From contig NZ_KQ954285.1 in NCBI RefSeq assembly GCF_001519055.1, positions 372,001-436,000 of the forward strand: a stretch of 64,000 bases of DNA, read 5' to 3'. Below, piece after piece: positions 55,851 through 64,000 of this stretch. Within the stretch, counting starts at the first letter, position 1. Each line of letters opens with the position of its first letter. Below the pieces are notes generated by a model that did not search any database, had not been told where the DNA came from, and saw nothing but the letters and a program-made list of their open reading frames with translations. Origin of the DNA: Novosphingobium sp. Fuku2-ISO-50. GTDB taxonomy: Bacteria; Pseudomonadota; Alphaproteobacteria; Sphingomonadales; Sphingomonadaceae. A program made the position numbers and the translations under genes.

Positions 55851-56753
55851 ATGCGCTTCAAGGGGCTTGATCTCAATTTGCTGGCCGCGCTCGATGTGCT
55901 GATCGAGCGCCAGAGCGTCACCCGTGCCGCCGAGCAATTGCACATCAGCCAACCGGCGATCAGCGCCGCGCTGGCCCGTTTGCGCAGCCATTTCAATGAT
56001 CCGCTGCTGGTGCAGCATGGCAAGCAGATGATCCCGACCGCCTATGCCTTGCGCATCCAGCCGCATCTCAAATCGGTCCTGGCCGATGTCGATGCGCTGA
56101 TCTCCACGTCGGCCAAATTCGACCCCGCGACCTCAACACGCACATTTCGCCTGATGGCGTCGGACTTCATTCTGGTGACGGTGTTGGGCGATCTTTTGCC
56201 CACCATCGAGGCGAGCGCGCCGGGGATCCGGTTTGTGATAACCCCGACGGGCGATCAGGCGACAGCCATGCTGGAGGCTGGCGAACTGGATCTGATCATC
56301 ACGCCGCAAAATTATCTGAGCGACCGCCACCCGATGATCCCCTTGATGGAAGAACATCACGTGGTGGCGGGCTGGGTCGACAATCCGGTGATGGCCCTGC
56401 CCACCACGATCAGCGACATGACCCAAGCCCGCTTCATATCCGCCGTGATCGGGCGGCAAAGGACCGGCTCCTACGCCATCAACGAATTGCGCGGCCTGGG
56501 CTTTGAACTCGATCATACCCTGACTGTCAGCTATTTCGCCGCTTTGCCGCAGATGCTGATCGGCACCCGGTATCTGGCCATTCTTCATGAATCGATGGCG
56601 CGCAAGGCCGCGCGTTACCTGCCTATTCGCTACTGGCCCTTGCCGGTGGAAATTCCGCCAATGCGCTCGACGATCCAGTGCCATCGCGCGCATGCCGCGG
56701 ATCCCGCGATTGCCTGGCTAATTGAACAGCTGACGGCATGGACGCCAACCTAG
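55851..56753 (+). CDS. LysR-family regulator (NodD/NahR-like) of the aromatic operon
   Basis: A 300-residue LysR protein. The N-terminus MRFKGLDLNLLAALDVLIER and the helix-turn-helix SVTRAAEQLHISQPAISAAL are those of the NodD/NahR/LinR branch, whose members respond to aromatic inducers. The effector domain begins near residue 92 (TFRLMASDFILVTVLGDLLP). It faces the TonB-led operon. The stop codon TAG is part of the first palindromic element downstream, so the original C-terminus may have been slightly longer; length is still normal for the branch. Confidence 0.9.
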   Translation: MRFKGLDLNLLAALDVLIERQSVTRAAEQLHISQPAISAALARLRSHFNDPLLVQHGKQMIPTAYALRIQPHLKSVLADVDALISTSAKFDPATSTRTFRLMASDFILVTVLGDLLPTIEASAPGIRFVITPTGDQATAMLEAGELDLIITPQNYLSDRHPMIPLMEEHHVVAGWVDNPVMALPTTISDMTQARFISAVIGRQRTGSYAINELRGLGFELDHTLTVSYFAALPQMLIGTRYLAILHESMARKAARYLPIRYWPLPVEIPPMRSTIQCHRAHAADPAIAWLIEQLTAWTPT

Positions 56754-56828
56754 TGGATTGTTTTTGACATTTGCATCCCGCCATCCGGATAGCTCGGCCG
56801 CAAATGTCAGAATCGGAAAATCCACTAG
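56750..56828. repeat. palindromic element 1 (79 bp), overlapping the lysR stop
   Basis: CTAGTGGATT at the left and AATCCACTAG at the right are perfect inverted ends. Inside, GACATTTGC pairs with GCAAATGTC. The left end supplies the TAG stop of the LysR gene. It is related to element 2, with which it shares the CTAGTGG ends and the ACATTTGC core. It looks like a non-autonomous palindromic repeat. Confidence 0.8.
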
Positions 56829-56840
56829 AATCAAAACCTT

Positions 56841-56918
56841 CTAGTGGTCCGAAAAGATTCTGACATTTGCGCACCACCTAGCCGAGAGCGGTAGCAAATG
56901 TCAGAATCGGACCACTAG
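56841..56918. repeat. palindromic element 2 (78 bp)
   Basis: CTAGTGGTCCGA and TCGGACCACTAG are inverted ends and ATTCTGACATTTGC pairs with GCAAATGTCAGAAT further in. The central loop contains CACCACCTAGCCGAGAG. It lies 12 bp from element 1. The two probably derive from the same mobile family; no transposase of that family is in the window. Confidence 0.8.
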
Positions 56919-56949
56919 CAACGCCCCAGGAGAGTGAGAGTGCGGACGA

Positions 56950-57028
56950 GTTTTCCGTGACGGGTTGAGTGCCGAGAGAGAGGCTTTCGGCGCCCGTCAT
57001 GGAGGTTTTCCCCATGAACATGCAGGTT
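56950..57028 (+). repeat. right copy of the flanking direct repeat (DUF932-gene leader)
   Basis: The sequence from TTTTCCGTGACGGGTTG to ATGAACATGCAGGTT matches 46575-46650 in the same orientation. It carries the leader and the first codons (MNMQV) of a DUF932-like gene, which is cut off at once by the IS3-family end that begins at 57032. Together the two copies bracket the aromatic cluster. Confidence 0.8.
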
Positions 57029-57031
57029 CAG

Positions 57032-57222
57032 TGGACTTGTAACGGTTTTGCGCCGGTCACCTGAGCGATTTATGCTCGCAACAGGGGATCGACGAGATGA
57101 CGACAAAGCATGCAGATGAGTTCAAGCGCGAGACGGTACGGATTGCGCTGATCAGCGGCCTTTCACAGGAGCGGGTTGCTGCGGACATGGGCATCGGCAA
57201 ATCGACGCTGGGCAACAAAATT
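57032..57222 (+). mobile_element. 5' fragment of an IS3-family insertion sequence
   Basis: From a TG-starting end (TGGACTTGTAACGG) the sequence runs into an ORF at 57097 (ATG) reading EFKRETVRIALISGLSQERV then AADMGIGKSTLG, the helix-turn-helix start of an IS3-type OrfA transposase. Similarity ends around codon 42; the frame then runs through unrelated sequence to 57351. The rest of OrfA, OrfB and the right end are missing, so the element is dead. Confidence 0.75.
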
Positions 57223-57223
57223 T

Positions 57224-57268
57224 GGAGACAAAATGGAGACAACGACCTCCAGGGAGACCTTTGTCTCC
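57224..57268. repeat. GGAGACAAA/TTTGTCTCC inverted repeat beside tRNA-Thr
   Basis: GGAGACAAA (57224-57232) and TTTGTCTCC (57260-57268) are perfect inverted 9-mers; additional GGAGAC copies lie between them. They sit between the truncated IS and the 3' end of tRNA-Thr, where an integrase attachment region would be expected. No integrase gene is present, so this is only a candidate att-type site. Confidence 0.45.
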
Positions 57269-57321
57269 AGCCTCGACAGAGGCCCTTGGGTCGCCAATGC
57301 TTTTATTTTATTGGAGAAAAA

Positions 57322-57397
57322 TGGTGCCGCTTAGGTGACTCGAACACCTGACCCCATCATTACGAATGATGTGCTCTACCGACTGAGCTAAAGCGGC
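57322..57397 (-). tRNA. tRNA-Thr(CGT)
   Basis: A 76-nt cloverleaf on the minus strand with encoded CCA. The acceptor stem GCCGCTT pairs with AAGCGGC. The anticodon arm CATCA/TGATG encloses TTCGTAA, anticodon CGT. The D arm contains AGCTCAGTCGGTAGAGC and the T loop GTTCGAGTC. It marks the right edge of the accessory island. Confidence 0.96.
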
Positions 57398-57477
57398 TCG
57401 CCCTTGGGCGGGTTGGGTGCCTTTAACGGGGGGAACGCGGGGTTGCAATGGGGTTTGTGGGCCCATTGCAACACTTA

Positions 57478-59361
57478 TCACACGGTGGCGGGTTGGCGGA
57501 CGGCGGCGACGAGGGCCTCGGGCACGGCGGGGTCATCGATCGTGGGCGGCGTGACGAAATCTTCGCCGTTGACGATCTTGCGCAGCAGGTTCCGCAAGAT
57601 CTTGCCGGAACGCGTCTTGGGCAGGCCCGCGACGACATAGGCGGTCTTCAGCGCGGCGACAGCGCCCAGTTCGCGGCGGACCGAGGCGATCACGGCATCG
57701 TGCAGCGCGCCTTCGTCGATGATCCCCGCACGCGGGACGACAAAGGCCACCGGGATCATGCCCTTGATCGCATCATCGGCGCCGATGACCGCGCATTCGG
57801 CAACGCCGGGGGTGGCGGCGACGATCTGTTCCATCTGGCCCGTCGAAAGGCGATGGCCGGCGACATTGATGATGTCGTCGGTGCGCCCCATGATGTGGAC
57901 GAAGCCTTCGTCATCGATGTACCCGGCATCGCCCGTTTCATACCAGCCGGGGAACGTGCGGAAATTCTTTTCGTAGCCGGCGTGGTTGTTCCACAGCGTG
58001 CGAAAGGCGCCGGGGGCCAGTGGTTCGCGCATCACGACCGAGCCGCTGGCGCCGGTTTCGACCGGATGGCCGCCTTCATCAAGGATGGCGAAATCATAGC
58101 CCGGCACCGGAAAGCCCGCGCTGCCGCGCCGCCGCCGGGTATCGCCAAGCGCGACGCATGTGGCAAGCGCGGGCCAGCCGAGCTCCGTCTGCCACCAGTG
58201 ATCGATCACCGGCAATCCGCTGTGCTCTTCCAGCCAGCCGATCGTGTCAGGATCGGCGCGTTCGCCGGCGAGGAAAATCGCCTGACACTGCCCGATGCCG
58301 ACGGATTTGAGCAGCGCGGCATCAGGGTCTTCCTTGCGCACGGCGCGGATGGCGGTCGGCGCGGTGAAAAAGGTCTTTACCCCGTGCCTCGTGATCACGC
58401 GCCAGAATGTGCTCGCATCGGGGGTGCCGACCGGCTTGCCTTCGAACAGCACGGTGGTCGCGCCGACCAGCAACGGGGCGTAGACGATATAGCTGTGCCC
58501 GACGACCCAGCCCACGTCCGACGCCGCCCAGAACACATCGCCCGCGCCGATGCCATAGATATTGGCCATCGACCAGGCGAGAGCGACCGCATGGCCCGCA
58601 TTGTCGCGCACGACGCCCTTGGGCGTGCCGGTCGTGCCCGAGGTATAAAGCACATAGAGCGGATCGTCGGATTTGACCGGGACCGGCTCGGGGATCGGGT
58701 CATGTGCAGTCGCGGCGCGCGCCTGCGCCCAATCGACATCGCGCGGCCCCTCGATCGCGCCGGGCGCCTGTTCGCGTTGCAGCAGCACGACATGGTCCAC
58801 CGGATGATCGGCCAGCCGCAGCGCTTCATCGACCATCGGTTTATACGCGATCGTGCGCGATCCCTCGATCCCGCATGAGGCCGCGAGCAGCAGCCTGGGC
58901 GCGGCATCGTCGATCCGCTTGGCCAGTTCGAGCGGAGCAAAGCCGCCGAAGACCACCGAATGGATCGCCCCCAGCCGCGCGCAAGCGAGCATGGCAAAGA
59001 CCGTTTCGGGGATCATCGGCATATAGATCACCACGCGGTCGCCGCGCCCAACGCCAAGCGAAGCGAGCATCGCCGCGACCCGGCCCACTTCTTCGGCCAG
59101 TTCGGCATAGGTAAAGCGGCGAATCGTGTCGGTGACCGGGCTGTCGTGGATCAGCGCAAGCGCATCGCCGCGCCCTGCGGCGACATGGCGGTCGATCGCG
59201 TTATGGCACGTGTTGAGCATGCCGCCGGGAAACCAGCCGTCCGTATCGGACCAGGCCGCGTCGGGCGCGGTCGTCCAGTCGATCGCGCGGGCCGCGTCGG
59301 ACCAGAATCCTTCGCGGTCGTCCATGCTCCGCTGCCATGCCTGGGCGTAAGCCTCGCTCAT
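57478..59361 (-). CDS. prpE: propionyl-CoA synthetase
   Basis: A 627-residue AMP-forming acyl-CoA synthetase. The P-loop-like YTSGTTGTPKGVV, the IDHWWQTELGWP motif, the YETGDAGYIDDEGF hinge region and the C-terminal catalytic lysine in PKTRSGKILRN are all complete. N-terminal YAQAWQRSMDDREGFWSDAA and overall length agree with PrpE/short-chain acyl-CoA synthetases rather than Acs, whose start is at 63369. It activates propionate (and other short acids) for central metabolism. The neighbouring MHS permease and porin fit the same role. Confidence 0.88.
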   Translation of the reverse strand: MSEAYAQAWQRSMDDREGFWSDAARAIDWTTAPDAAWSDTDGWFPGGMLNTCHNAIDRHVAAGRGDALALIHDSPVTDTIRRFTYAELAEEVGRVAAMLASLGVGRGDRVVIYMPMIPETVFAMLACARLGAIHSVVFGGFAPLELAKRIDDAAPRLLLAASCGIEGSRTIAYKPMVDEALRLADHPVDHVVLLQREQAPGAIEGPRDVDWAQARAATAHDPIPEPVPVKSDDPLYVLYTSGTTGTPKGVVRDNAGHAVALAWSMANIYGIGAGDVFWAASDVGWVVGHSYIVYAPLLVGATTVLFEGKPVGTPDASTFWRVITRHGVKTFFTAPTAIRAVRKEDPDAALLKSVGIGQCQAIFLAGERADPDTIGWLEEHSGLPVIDHWWQTELGWPALATCVALGDTRRRRGSAGFPVPGYDFAILDEGGHPVETGASGSVVMREPLAPGAFRTLWNNHAGYEKNFRTFPGWYETGDAGYIDDEGFVHIMGRTDDIINVAGHRLSTGQMEQIVAATPGVAECAVIGADDAIKGMIPVAFVVPRAGIIDEGALHDAVIASVRRELGAVAALKTAYVVAGLPKTRSGKILRNLLRKIVNGEDFVTPPTIDDPAVPEALVAAVRQPATV

Positions 59362-59462
59362 CCTCTCGATCCCTTTTTTTCTACGCTGTGCGTCGAACTT
59401 TATGCTGCGTGTTGTGGCTCACATTTTGGCCGGGGACGAGCGCGACTTTTGGCTGATGTGCA

Positions 59463-59496
59463 AATGGGCAGGAACGGTTTTGCCGCCCTGCCCATT
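59463..59496 (-). terminator. hairpin downstream of the frameshifted permease
   Basis: AATGGGCAGG and CCTGCCCATT form a 10-bp stem about 30 nt past the stop of the MHS permease gene on the minus strand. The U-tract is weak. It lies in the 164-bp gap before prpE. Confidence 0.5.
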
Positions 59497-59525
59497 GCTT
59501 TGCGTACCGCGTCTTCGTCCCGCGC

Positions 59526-61273
59526 TTAGCCGTCGATATTGCGGCGGAACGTCTCGGGCAGAGCCAGCGCGCCAAACACCGCCGTCGCGCCGGCGACAAT
59601 CACCGGATACCACAGCCCGTAGAAAATGTTGCCGTTGGCCGCGACCATGGCAAAGCTGATCGCCGGGAGCAGCCCGCCAAGCCAGCCGTTGCCGATGTGA
59701 TAGGGCAGCGACATCGCCGAATAGCGGATCCGGCTGGGGAACAATTCGACCAGCAGCGCCGCAATCGGGCCATAGACATGGTGACCAGGATCACGAGGTA
59801 GAACAGGATCGCGATCACCAGCGGGGTATTGATCTTCGCCGGATCGGCCTTGGCCGGATAGCCGACATTGGCCAGCGCCCCTGTCACGGCAGGCTTGGCC
59901 GCGACTGCCGGCTTGCCGCCTTCGGAGGGTTTGGCCGGAGTGGCCGCCTTCCCGACAACCGCCGCCGTGAATTCGGCGATCGCTGCCTTTTTGTCATCGC
60001 CTTTGAGCTTGGCCGGATCGGGCGCGGCAAACCGCGTCTGACCGATCGTGATCGAGGCAATCGTGCCCACCGGCGCGGCGACATTGCGATAATTGATCCC
60101 GGACTTGGCCAGCATCGCCTTGATGATGTCGCAGCTCGTCGTGTCATAGGTCTTGCCGCCGACCGGATCGAACTGCGAATTGCATTCGGCGGGATCGGCG
60201 GTCACGATAACCGGCGCATTGGCCTGGGCGTCGGCGAGCGCAGGATTGGCCGCGCGGGTCAGCCCTTCGAACGCCGGAAACAGCGTCACGGCGGCAAGCA
60301 GGCAGCCGGCCAGAATAACCGGCTTGCGCCCGATACGATCCGACAGCGCGCCAAACACGAGGTAGAACGGGCTGCCCAGGATCAGCGCCGCGGCAAGCAG
60401 TACGTTGGCGGTCAGGCCGTCGAGCTTGAGCATCTTTTCGAGGAACGTCATGACATAGAGCTGGCAACCATAGAAGATCACCGCCTGCCCCGCGATCGCG
60501 CCGAAAAAGGCGACGATCACGACCTTCACGTTGCCCCATTGCCCGAACGCTTCGGCAAGCGGCGCTTTCGAACCGGTGCCTTCGTCCTTCATCTTCTGAA
60601 ACACCGGCGATTCGTGCAGCTTCAGCCGCAGCCGCAGCCCGATCACCAGGAACAGGCCAGACAGGAGATAGGGAATGCGCCAGCCCCACTCCTTGAACGC
60701 CGCCTCGCCCACGCCGGTCACCGGAGAGCGGACCGTGATCACGATAAGCAGTGCCATGGCGAGCCCCGCTGTCGCGGTGATCTGAATCCAGCTGGTATAA
60801 AGGCCGCGCTTGTTGTTGGGCGCATGCTCGGCGACATAGCTGGCCGCACCGCCATATTCGCCGCCAAGCGCAAGGCCCTGCACCATGCGCAACGCGACCA
60901 GCATCGCCGGTGCGGCAACGCCTGCGGTCTTGTAGGTAGGCAAGCAGCCGACCAGAAAGGTCGAAGCGCCCATCACCGCAAGCGTGATGATGAAGGTGTA
61001 GCGCCGCCCGACAAGATCGCCGATGTGACCAAACACCAGCGCGCCAAACGGACGCACGATAAAGCCCGAAGCAAACACCAGCAGCGCCATGATATAGGCG
61101 GTGGTCGGATTGAGCCCGGTCAGAAACTGCGATGCGATGATCGCCGTCAGCAGGCCGTAAAGATAGAAATCATACCATTCGAACACCGTGCCCAGCGAAC
61201 TGGCAGTGATCACCATCTTTTCACTGTGCGTGGCGACGTGATGTTTGGGTATGTCGTCGAATGTCGATGCCAT
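59526..61273 (-). pseudogene. MHS-type MFS symporter, interrupted by a 1-nt frameshift
   Basis: A metabolite:H+ symporter (MHS, ShiA/KgtP-like) of about 582 residues if intact. The ATG at 61273 precedes SLGTVFEWYDFYLYGLL, the family's first helix; GHIGDLVGRRYTF and the GGEYGGAASYVAEHAP loop follow. A periplasmic insert of about 130 residues with two cysteines and Pro/Ala-rich repeats lies before helix 11. At 59776/59777 one G is missing relative to the frame: ATG is followed by TCT ATG GCC instead of GTC TAT GGC CCG. The remaining helices (LFPSRIRYSAMSLPYHIGNG ... RRNIDG) continue in the next frame to a stop at 59526. Either a real lesion or a sequence error. Confidence 0.85.
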
Positions 61274-61326
61274 GGTTGCCGGATCCCTTCCCGTTGACAA
61301 CGGCGCCTGCGCGTTGCCGGTATGCA

Positions 61327-61356
61327 GGAGGCGGCCCGATGGCCGGAACCGCCTCC
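61327..61356. other. intergenic hairpin between the porin and permease genes
   Basis: GGAGGCGG pairs with CCGCCTCC over a 14-nt loop. Transcription from the porin gene (minus strand) would not meet a U-tract after it; the T-run lies on the plus strand. It may stabilise the upstream porin message or lower readthrough into the permease. Confidence 0.4.
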
Positions 61357-61414
61357 CCCCCTTTTTTATGTTTTTATTGAGCCACGCAGCCGAATCGACC
61401 GCGCCGATCATGCA

Positions 61415-62944
61415 TCAGAAGCTATATTTTGCAGCAAAGTCCAAACGATCGACATGGCCGTTCAGCGTGTTCACCAGTTCGCGGTTGCCGTGACGATATT
61501 CGACGCCCAGATCGACATTGGTGACCGGGGAATAGAACAGGTTGCCCGCGGCGCTCCAGGCTTCGCGGTTATAGGTGCCAATCCCTTCCGCACTGCGATC
61601 GAGGGCGTCAGAATAGGACACTTTCTGATAGCTGCCGATCACGTTGACGCGCCATTGGGAATTGAGCGCAATATGGCCCGCGCCATAGATGCCGAGATTG
61701 CGCACCGAGGCCAGCAATCCGTTTGACTGAAGCACCGCGTCGGGGCTGAAGTTCAGACCCATGTAGCGGCCGATCCCTTCGCCATACGTCGCCTGGAAAC
61801 GCAGATCGCTGCTGTGGCTTTCGTTAAGGAACAGTTTGCCCGAAGCGCTGACGCCCCAACCGAGGCGCGAATCGGTGATATGGGCAGCGCCGCCCTTGGC
61901 ATTGTCGATCCGCAATTGCCGCCAGAGCGTCGCCAGATCGAGAAAGCCGAACTTGCCGGTATATTCCAGCCGCGCGGTGGCGTCGGGGGCATGGTCTTCA
62001 CCATTTTCGATGAGCGCCGCAGAGCCTGACGTGGACGAAGCGGTTTCCGGATTTTCGACCGCCATGATCAGCTTCAGATCCTTTTGCAACGGCAGCGCAT
62101 AGCGCACCATCGGCTGGCGGATGAAGATCAGACCGTCGATGCCCCCGACATAGTCGGTGCTTTCCGGAAGAACCGCGACGTTTTCAAAGTTGGTGAAATC
62201 CTGACCAAAGGTCCAGCGATCGAACTGAATGAACGCGCGCCGCATGGCCAGGTCATAGGCGTTGGTCGTGCGTTGCGTGCCCTGGCCCAGCGCCATCGGC
62301 GTGCCGGGCGCGGCCTGAAAGTCGAATTCGATATAGGCCTTGAGCGCATGGTTGCCGACTTTGGTATTGGCATCGACCCAAAAGCGGGTCTGTTTCGCGC
62401 TGAAATCGGTCACGCGGGTCGGCGAAGTCGGGCTGGCTGGATTGAACACCGGCACCGACTGCGGCAAGTAAAGATCGCGGCCGAGCGTGTTGGTCGGAAC
62501 ATCTCCGCCGCTGTAACGCGCACTGCTGGCGAGCAGCTTGACATAGCCCGACAGCGAAACGGTGGAATTGCCCGAATGGAAGCCCAGCTTGGGCGTGGCG
62601 TCGGTCAGCGCGGCGATCTTGCGCTCGGCATCGGCCGCTTTCGCATCGGCGGCTTGCGCAGTTTGCGTCGCGGCAATCGCCTCGGCATGGGCGGCGGCGG
62701 CATCCTGGCTGACGGCGGCCACGGCAACCGGCGTGGCGGCGGCCTGGGTCGTGTCGGCGTGGGCGGTCTTGAGCGCGTCGCGCAAGTCCGTCACTTCCTG
62801 TTCCAGCTTTTTCAGACGTGCTTCGAGCTCTGCCTCATGACTGCCGCCTTTCTTGTGTGCCGGGCTGGCCATCGCCACCGCGGGCACCACCATTGCGGTG
62901 GCGACCATGAGCGCGGCCGCGCGCCGCGCAAACGAATTATTCAT
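61415..62944 (-). CDS. DcaP-like trimeric outer-membrane porin
   Basis: A 509-residue porin. The ATG at 62944 follows GAGAGGAT at good spacing. The signal peptide ends near AMA. An N-terminal coiled coil (EAELEARLKKLEQEVTDLRD) and Ala-rich helix to about residue 125 precede a 16-strand-like barrel starting at VSLSGYVKLLASS and ending LDFAAKYSF. Coiled coil plus barrel is the layout of DcaP-type porins, which admit small negatively charged acids such as dicarboxylates. Placement beside an MHS symporter and two acyl-CoA synthetases agrees with carboxylate uptake. Confidence 0.85.
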   Translation of the reverse strand: MNNSFARRAAALMVATAMVVPAVAMASPAHKKGGSHEAELEARLKKLEQEVTDLRDALKTAHADTTQAAATPVAVAAVSQDAAAAHAEAIAATQTAQAADAKAADAERKIAALTDATPKLGFHSGNSTVSLSGYVKLLASSARYSGGDVPTNTLGRDLYLPQSVPVFNPASPTSPTRVTDFSAKQTRFWVDANTKVGNHALKAYIEFDFQAAPGTPMALGQGTQRTTNAYDLAMRRAFIQFDRWTFGQDFTNFENVAVLPESTDYVGGIDGLIFIRQPMVRYALPLQKDLKLIMAVENPETASSTSGSAALIENGEDHAPDATARLEYTGKFGFLDLATLWRQLRIDNAKGGAAHITDSRLGWGVSASGKLFLNESHSSDLRFQATYGEGIGRYMGLNFSPDAVLQSNGLLASVRNLGIYGAGHIALNSQWRVNVIGSYQKVSYSDALDRSAEGIGTYNREAWSAAGNLFYSPVTNVDLGVEYRHGNRELVNTLNGHVDRLDFAAKYSF

Positions 62945-63368
62945 CGCTATCCTCTCCCTGGTGCCAGCTTCTGCCGATGCACTGGCGTCACTGTCTCTGC
63001 ACACCACCCAGGCAACCAGCGAGATATTGGTCTTAGATCTACGACTAACGTCTGGACCGGCAGGTTATTTCATAGAGTTTTTCTTTTTAATTCTACGGCT
63101 TGATGAATATGAGAATTATTACTTAGCCGCCCGGAGATGCGTATTTACGGGTTTGCGAGGGCGCATGGGCTCGTCGCAGGGCTCATCCGGGCAAGACATT
63201 TGCAGCATCCGCCAGTGTCTGTTTGCTGAGACACTTACCGCGACCGGGTCGCGCGATCCGCTTTGCAAGCGACCGCCAATCAGTCCTATACTTACGACCA
63301 TGGTCTAGACGTTGGCGACGACGCAGCTGGGTTAGATTGGATGCAAATAAGAGAGGAGAGCCTGTAAC
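62945..63368. promoter_or_regulatory. divergent control region of porin and acs with a shared inverted motif
   Basis: This 424-bp gap has no convincing gene. Near each side lies one copy of a related motif in opposite orientation: CTACGACTAACGTCTGGACC at 63039-63058 (facing the porin) and GGTCTAGACGTTGGCGAC at 63302-63319 (before acs); the first 14 bases agree at 12 positions when one is inverted. An AT-rich stretch (63065-63125) could hold the porin promoter. A common regulator for both genes is inferred. Confidence 0.45.
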
Positions 63369-64000
63369 ATGGGCGAGGCAATTTATCCGGTGCCGGCCGA
63401 GTGGGCCACATCAGCGCTGATCGATGAAGCGCGCTATTTCGAGATGTATCGTCGCTCGATCGACGAACCGGAGGCTTTCTGGCGCGACGAGGCGCAGCGG
63501 CTCGACTGGATCAAGCCCTTTTCCAAAGTCAAGAACACCTCGTTCCACGAAGCCGATTTCGGCATCAAATGGTTCGAGGACGGCACGCTCAACCTTTCGG
63601 CCAACTGCCTTGACCGGCACCTGGCGACGCGCGGCGACGACATCGCGATCATCTGGGAACCCGACAGCCCGACCGAGCCGGAACGTCGCATTACCTATCG
63701 CCAGCTTCATGCCGATGTCGGCCGCCTGGCCAACCTGTTGAAATCGCGCGGGGTCAAGCGCGGAGACCGGGTGACGATCTATCTGCCGATGGTGCCCGAG
63801 GCGGCCGTCGCGATGCTCGCCTGCGCGCGAATCGGCGCGATCCATTCGATCGTGTTTGCCGGATTCTCGCCCGATGCCCTCGCCGGGCGCATTGTCGATT
63901 GCGACAGCCGTATCGTCCTGACGTCCGACGAAGGCCTGCGCGGCGGTCGCAAGGTGCCGCTCAAGGCCAATGTCGACGATGCGCTGAAGCAGTGCCCCGA
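63369..64000 (+). CDS. acs: acetyl-CoA synthetase, 3'-truncated by window edge
   Basis: The first 210 codons of an AMP-forming acetate:CoA ligase. The start [20 protein letters not shown], then [39 protein letters not shown] and [20 protein letters not shown], follow the Acs N-terminal domain closely, including [26 protein letters not shown] lies upstream of the ATG at 63369. It converts acetate to acetyl-CoA in the cytosol. The catalytic core and lysine lie beyond the window. It is divergent from the porin gene. Confidence 0.93.
   Translation, partial: MGEAIYPVPAEWATSALIDEARYFEMYRRSIDEPEAFWRDEAQRLDWIKPFSKVKNTSFHEADFGIKWFEDGTLNLSANCLDRHLATRGDDIAIIWEPDSPTEPERRITYRQLHADVGRLANLLKSRGVKRGDRVTIYLPMVPEAAVAMLACARIGAIHSIVFAGFSPDALAGRIVDCDSRIVLTSDEGLRGGRKVPLKANVDDALKQCP

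Noticed and set aside
61327..61356. Hairpin after the porin gene as an intrinsic terminator
   Set aside because: The T-run is on the plus strand and would lie before the hairpin in the porin transcript; kept only as an unassigned hairpin.

Overview
The window looks like chromosomal DNA of a high-GC alphaproteobacterium. The gene set points to Sphingomonadales, probably a Novosphingobium- or Sphingomonas-like organism: TonB receptors paired with MFS permeases, a DcaP-type porin, a sphingomonad-type small hypothetical protein, and codon use strongly biased to G/C at third positions. This placement is an inference from gene content; no marker gene was compared.

Layout. 1-3.9 kb: 3' part of an O-acetylhomoserine sulfhydrylase (metY), tRNA-Pro(TGG), an exported amidohydrolase and an exported peroxiredoxin. 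3.9-9.0 kb: a coupled three-gene surface-glycan operon (DegT-type aminotransferase fused to a flavin oxidoreductase, family 2 glycosyltransferase, Wzx-like flippase). 9.2-28.0 kb: a polyamine/GABA/beta-alanine catabolic region. It holds two divergent Tat-exported spermidine-dehydrogenase-like flavoproteins, a remnant of agmatine deiminase, gabT-gabD with a divergent LysR gene, an omega-amino acid:pyruvate transaminase followed by mmsA, then asd, a second LysR gene, a periplasmic cytochrome c, and puuA divergent from puuC-puuD. No puuB is present, so the exported flavoproteins and cytochrome c are candidates for the amine-oxidising step. A 262-bp foldback element lies in this region.

28.0-35.7 kb: an alpha-disaccharide utilisation locus with an MFS permease, a TonB receptor, a GH65 phosphorylase fused to a beta-phosphoglucomutase, and a LacI regulator. 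A strong dyad overlaps a promoter upstream of the GH65 gene. 35.7-45.0 kb: an exported alpha/beta hydrolase, a beta-propeller protein, a PhnZ-like HD protein, an MFS transporter, an outer-membrane barrel, an exported amidase and a cytosolic chemoreceptor.

45.2-57.3 kb: an accessory island. It starts with an Mrr-type restriction enzyme and ends at tRNA-Thr(CGT). Its core (46.9-56.75 kb) is a complete-looking aromatic ring-cleavage operon (TonB receptor, FAD monooxygenase, extradiol dioxygenase, C-C hydrolase, cyclase, FAH-family enzyme, cupin, SDR) under a divergent LysR gene. Related DUF932-type leader fragments, in the same orientation, flank this core. The right edge carries two palindromic elements and a truncated IS3-family element.

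57.5-64 kb: a short-chain carboxylate module: prpE, an MHS-type permease broken by a 1-nt frameshift, a DcaP porin, and the start of acs.
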